The position numbers and the translations under genes are program-made. Positions 61,782 to 64,000 of a stretch of 64,000 bases of DNA are shown piece by piece; position 1 is the first letter of the stretch, and every line of letters begins with the position of its first letter. This DNA is from JANELJ01 sp024511395. GTDB taxonomy: Bacteria > Pseudomonadota > Gammaproteobacteria > GRL18. Under the pieces are notes generated by a model. It made no database searches. It had not been told where the DNA came from and was given only the letters and a program-made list of their open reading frames with translations. The stretch lies in the NCBI GenBank assembly GCA_963681975.1, contig OY820613.1:3348001-3412000 (forward strand), written 5' to 3'.

Positions 61782-62942
61782 TTACAAACCCGCCGAATCT
61801 CTTAATGCCGCCGCCTTATCCGTCAGCTCCCATCTAAACTGAGGCTCTTCACGGCCAAAATGCCCATAGGCTGCAGTGGCACGATAAATGGGACGCAATA
61901 AGTTCAGCATTTTAATCAGACCCCCGGCCCGTAAATCAAAATGCTCATTAATTAATTCCACCAGACGGCTATCATCCACTTTACCGGTACCAAAAGTTTC
62001 TACTGAAATAGAGGTAGGCTGAGAAACTCCAATAGCATAGGATACATGAATTTCACAGCGATCCGCCAGACCGGCGGCAACAATGTTTTTGGCTACATAG
62101 CGTCCAGCATAAGCCGCACTACGGTCAACCTTGGAAGGATCCTTGCCGGAGAAGGCGCCGCCGCCATGACGAGCCATACCGCCGTAGGTATCCACAATAA
62201 TTTTACGGCCGGTCAGACCGCAGTCGCCCACAGGACCGCCGATAACAAAACGACCGGTTGGGTTTATATGATATTTGGTGTCTTTATCCAGCCATTTTTC
62301 CGGTAGTACAGGTTTAATAATTTCATCCATAACCGCTTCGCGCAGAGTATTAGTACTGATATCATCAGAATGCTGGGTGGACAGCACCACAGCATCAATC
62401 CCTACCGGCTGGCCATTTTCATAACGGAAAGTAACCTGGCTCTTGGCATCGGGTCGCAGCCAGTCCAGCAGGCTGCTTTTTCTGACATGGGCCTGACGTT
62501 TAACTAGCTGATGTGCATAAGTAATCGGTGCCGGCATTAAAACCTCAGTTTCATTACTGGCATAGCCGAACATAAGCCCTTGGTCACCGGCACCCTGCTC
62601 GTGATCGTCTGATTCATCCAAACCCATGGCAATATCAGCAGACTGCTTGTCAATAGAAGTCAGTACAGCGCAGGATTTATAGTCAAAACCCATATCGGAA
62701 TGGTTATAACCGATTTCCTTAATGGTCTCACGGACAATGGACTGCATGTCCACATAGGAAGAGGTGGTAATCTCACCGGAAAGGATCACCATACCGGTAT
62801 TAATCATGGTTTCACAGGCAACACGGGCCTTAGCATCTTTGCTTAAGATGGCATCCAGTACGGCATCTGAAATTTGATCGGCGACTTTATCGGGATGGCC
62901 TTCAGAAACAGACTCAGAGGTAAACAGGTGGCTATTGGCCAT
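61782..62942 (-). CDS. metK: S-adenosylmethionine synthetase
   Basis: It makes SAM from methionine and ATP. ATG 62942 (MANSHLFTSESVSEGHPDKV) gives 386 aa and has AAAGGAAAT as ribosome binding site; the ATG 21 bp upstream is less likely. Motifs: SEGHPDK with the ATP-site His, GDQGLMFGYA, FVIGGPVGDCGLTGRKIIVD, GGGAFSGKDPSKVDRSAAYA, GRYVAKNIV. It is intact. It begins the metK-ahcY-metF gene run, now split by IS110. The upstream 120 bp to the IS4 end shows no clear riboswitch. Confidence 0.96.
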   Translation of the reverse strand: MANSHLFTSESVSEGHPDKVADQISDAVLDAILSKDAKARVACETMINTGMVILSGEITTSSYVDMQSIVRETIKEIGYNHSDMGFDYKSCAVLTSIDKQSADIAMGLDESDDHEQGAGDQGLMFGYASNETEVLMPAPITYAHQLVKRQAHVRKSSLLDWLRPDAKSQVTFRYENGQPVGIDAVVLSTQHSDDISTNTLREAVMDEIIKPVLPEKWLDKDTKYHINPTGRFVIGGPVGDCGLTGRKIIVDTYGGMARHGGGAFSGKDPSKVDRSAAYAGRYVAKNIVAAGLADRCEIHVSYAIGVSQPTSISVETFGTGKVDDSRLVELINEHFDLRAGGLIKMLNLLRPIYRATAAYGHFGREEPQFRWELTDKAAALRDSAGL

Positions 62943-63062
62943 AATTGGGATTTCCTTTAACAAATAACCTTAGTTTTGGCATCTTTACCTGGTACTTTTT
63001 CTGTACTTTCTCAGTGCTGTGTAAAGATAGAATAAGGCATTCTATAATAAATGATTTCCTAA

Positions 63063-64000
63063 CTAAAGTTTAGAGCGACAGCTCACCCTTGAGAGTCCTG
63101 TTTCGCTCATACGTTCTTTAACAATTTGTTTGTAACCAGCTGTTTTGAAATTGTTTTTATAACAAATCTTCAAATCGCCTTAAAATATCCGTATCCGGTG
63201 GCTGGAATTTTTGGGACTTACCATCCCACCAGTCCCTGACCCTAACCTGCGAAAAATACCTTATCAGTCCCATTCGTATTCTTCCGGCAGTAATGGGTGT
63301 ATTCTTTCGCCAGGGCGTATTATCAATTAAGCGCAATACCGGGTCCGGACATTTAATAGCCCGCAATTGAGGTATAATATACCCCGGAGCAATAATGTGT
63401 ACCCATCGATGTAACACCTTCCGGGTTTTCTGCCATGTCTGTTTCATGCCCCAGTCATTTTTTAACTGATTGAACAAGGGCTCAATCGACCAGCGCTTTT
63501 CATAAGCGACAATAATATCCAGACCACTTAACTGCATATCTGTTGACAGTAATAAACGTGGTCTTTTTTTCCCTTTAGAGTCCTCAAACTCACACCAGAC
63601 AAAGCATACCGACTGGCCATTCAGAAAGCGGGCTTTAGCCACCGCTGTTCGGTAATTAACCTGCTGTTCACGTCCATACAGGTGTACGGTTTCCTTATTT
63701 AAAGGCAGCCGTTTAATTTCTTCTTTTGTATAACGTGTCCCATATTTTCCGGGTTGTCCCCGGCCTTTACCTTGCCAGGGTCGTTTATATAATACGGTAT
63801 CGATTCGTACCTGACCTATAACCGTCATATTATAAGCCTGTACCGGTTCAATAAAAGAACGGCGCATATACCAACTGTCCACCAATACAGTAACCGCTTT
63901 ATCTTTTAGCGGTTCCAGCAATGCCCGGATAAGACTTCGGGCAATCACCAGTTTACCACTGTTACCGGCCTGTGGTGTTAAACGTAATAACAATGGCAGA
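63063..64000 (-). mobile_element. IS4-type element, right part beyond the window
   Basis: The left end CTAAAGTTTAGAG starts at 63063 and the sequence is almost identical to 44535-45473. The rest of the element lies outside the window. It stands ~120 bp upstream of metK. Confidence 0.93.
63157..64000 (-). CDS. IS4-family DDE transposase, C-terminal part
   Basis: About 280 C-terminal residues are visible, open throughout, from PLLLRLTPQAGNSGKLVIAR to RRFEDLL. D190 (VLVDSWYM) and the YREK box (YEKRWSIEPLFNQLK) are intact. Whether the N terminus is intact cannot be seen. Differences from the copy at 44629 are few. Confidence 0.9.
   Translation of the reverse strand, partial: LPLLLRLTPQAGNSGKLVIARSLIRALLEPLKDKAVTVLVDSWYMRRSFIEPVQAYNMTVIGQVRIDTVLYKRPWQGKGRGQPGKYGTRYTKEEIKRLPLNKETVHLYGREQQVNYRTAVAKARFLNGQSVCFVWCEFEDSKGKKRPRLLLSTDMQLSGLDIIVAYEKRWSIEPLFNQLKNDWGMKQTWQKTRKVLHRWVHIIAPGYIIPQLRAIKCPDPVLRLIDNTPWRKNTPITAGRIRMGLIRYFSQVRVRDWWDGKSQKFQPPDTDILRRFEDLL

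Noticed and set aside
62943..63062. A SAM or SAH riboswitch upstream of metK or ahcY.
   Set aside because: I could not find the conserved helices of the known SAM or SAH riboswitch classes; the ahcY leader is cut by IS110 at 59940.
1..64000. CRISPR arrays, cas genes, prophage or toxin-antitoxin modules.
   Set aside because: No regularly spaced short repeats, no cas, capsid, portal or integrase genes and no convincing toxin-antitoxin pair were found. The repeats are IS copies and palindromes.
1..64000. tRNA or rRNA genes.
   Set aside because: I saw no rRNA stretch and no cloverleaf with the conserved T-loop GTTCRANTC in the intergenic gaps. A covariance search could still find one that I missed.

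Overview
The window reads as a chromosome segment of a gammaproteobacterium. The order coaBC-dut-algC-argB-slmA, the pairs rpmB-rpmG and oxyR/peroxiredoxin-glutaredoxin, a class I fumarase, DNA polymerase II and the set metK-ahcY-metF all point there. I cannot name the genus. The striking feature is genome erosion. Insertion sequences (IS) cover roughly 22-24 kb of the 64 kb, and about a dozen ordinary genes carry stops, frameshifts or internal deletions. That pattern fits a lineage under relaxed selection, such as a recent host-associated or symbiotic one; this is an inference.

The dominant IS is a 1500-bp IS5-type element (447-aa DDE transposase, 4-bp target duplications, mostly AAAT/ATTT). 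There are six full-length copies (2661, 14542, 25355, 29989, 38629, 54954), one copy cut by the window start, one 5'-truncated tandem copy (16047), two internally deleted copies (8261, 19100) and a 75-bp remnant (32065). A 1.72-kb IS4-type element (YREK signature, 9-bp duplication) is intact at 44535, runs off the right edge at 63063, and is broken by IS5 insertions at 331, 38160 and 56454. Single copies of an IS982-like element (1676-4200), a second IS4-type element (11350-12772) and an IS110/IS1111-type element (59940-61577) complete the set.

Layout of cellular genes: fumarase, HDOD and metallo-beta-lactamase remnants (4.6-8.2 kb); cobalamin genes cobO and a deleted bluB (9.4-10.5 kb); queuosine genes queC, queD (three domains) and queE, split by an IS (10.6-14.5 kb); DUF3634, a frameshifted trmJ and a membrane-anchored unknown (17.4-19.1 kb); broken peroxiredoxin-glutaredoxin, oxyR, polB and a broken zinc-binding-protein-like gene (20.5-27.2 kb); a 0.7-kb intergenic region with two sigma-54-type promoters and a strong terminator beside a PAS/AAA+ sigma-54 activator and a broken cytochrome c (27.2-30 kb); rof, cupin and mutM (31.6-33.3 kb); a four-gene Gld-like ABC operon (33.7-38.0 kb); hyuA, rpmG, rpmB (41.2-44.1 kb); an MlaC-like protein and a MotA/MotB-like stator pair set between rpmB and radC (46.3-49.2 kb); coaBC-dut-(algC)-argB-slmA (50.0-54.6 kb); a broken TauE-type permease; and the methyl-cycle genes metF, ahcY and metK (57.7-62.9 kb), interrupted by the IS110 element.

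Most worth following up: (1) the two-gene stator-like pair whose MotB-like partner has a long coiled coil in place of a peptidoglycan-binding domain; (2) the tandem sigma-54 promoters that appear to drive a non-coding RNA under control of TGTCA/TGACA palindromes shared with the neighbouring activator gene; (3) a 112-bp nested palindrome found both free beside metK and inside the leader of the IS4 element, with covarying outer arms; (4) IS5 insertions that land on stop codons and rebuild a TAG from the IS end; (5) a triple-domain QueD; (6) an IS110 element lacking the first catalytic Asp but keeping a large structured non-coding end.
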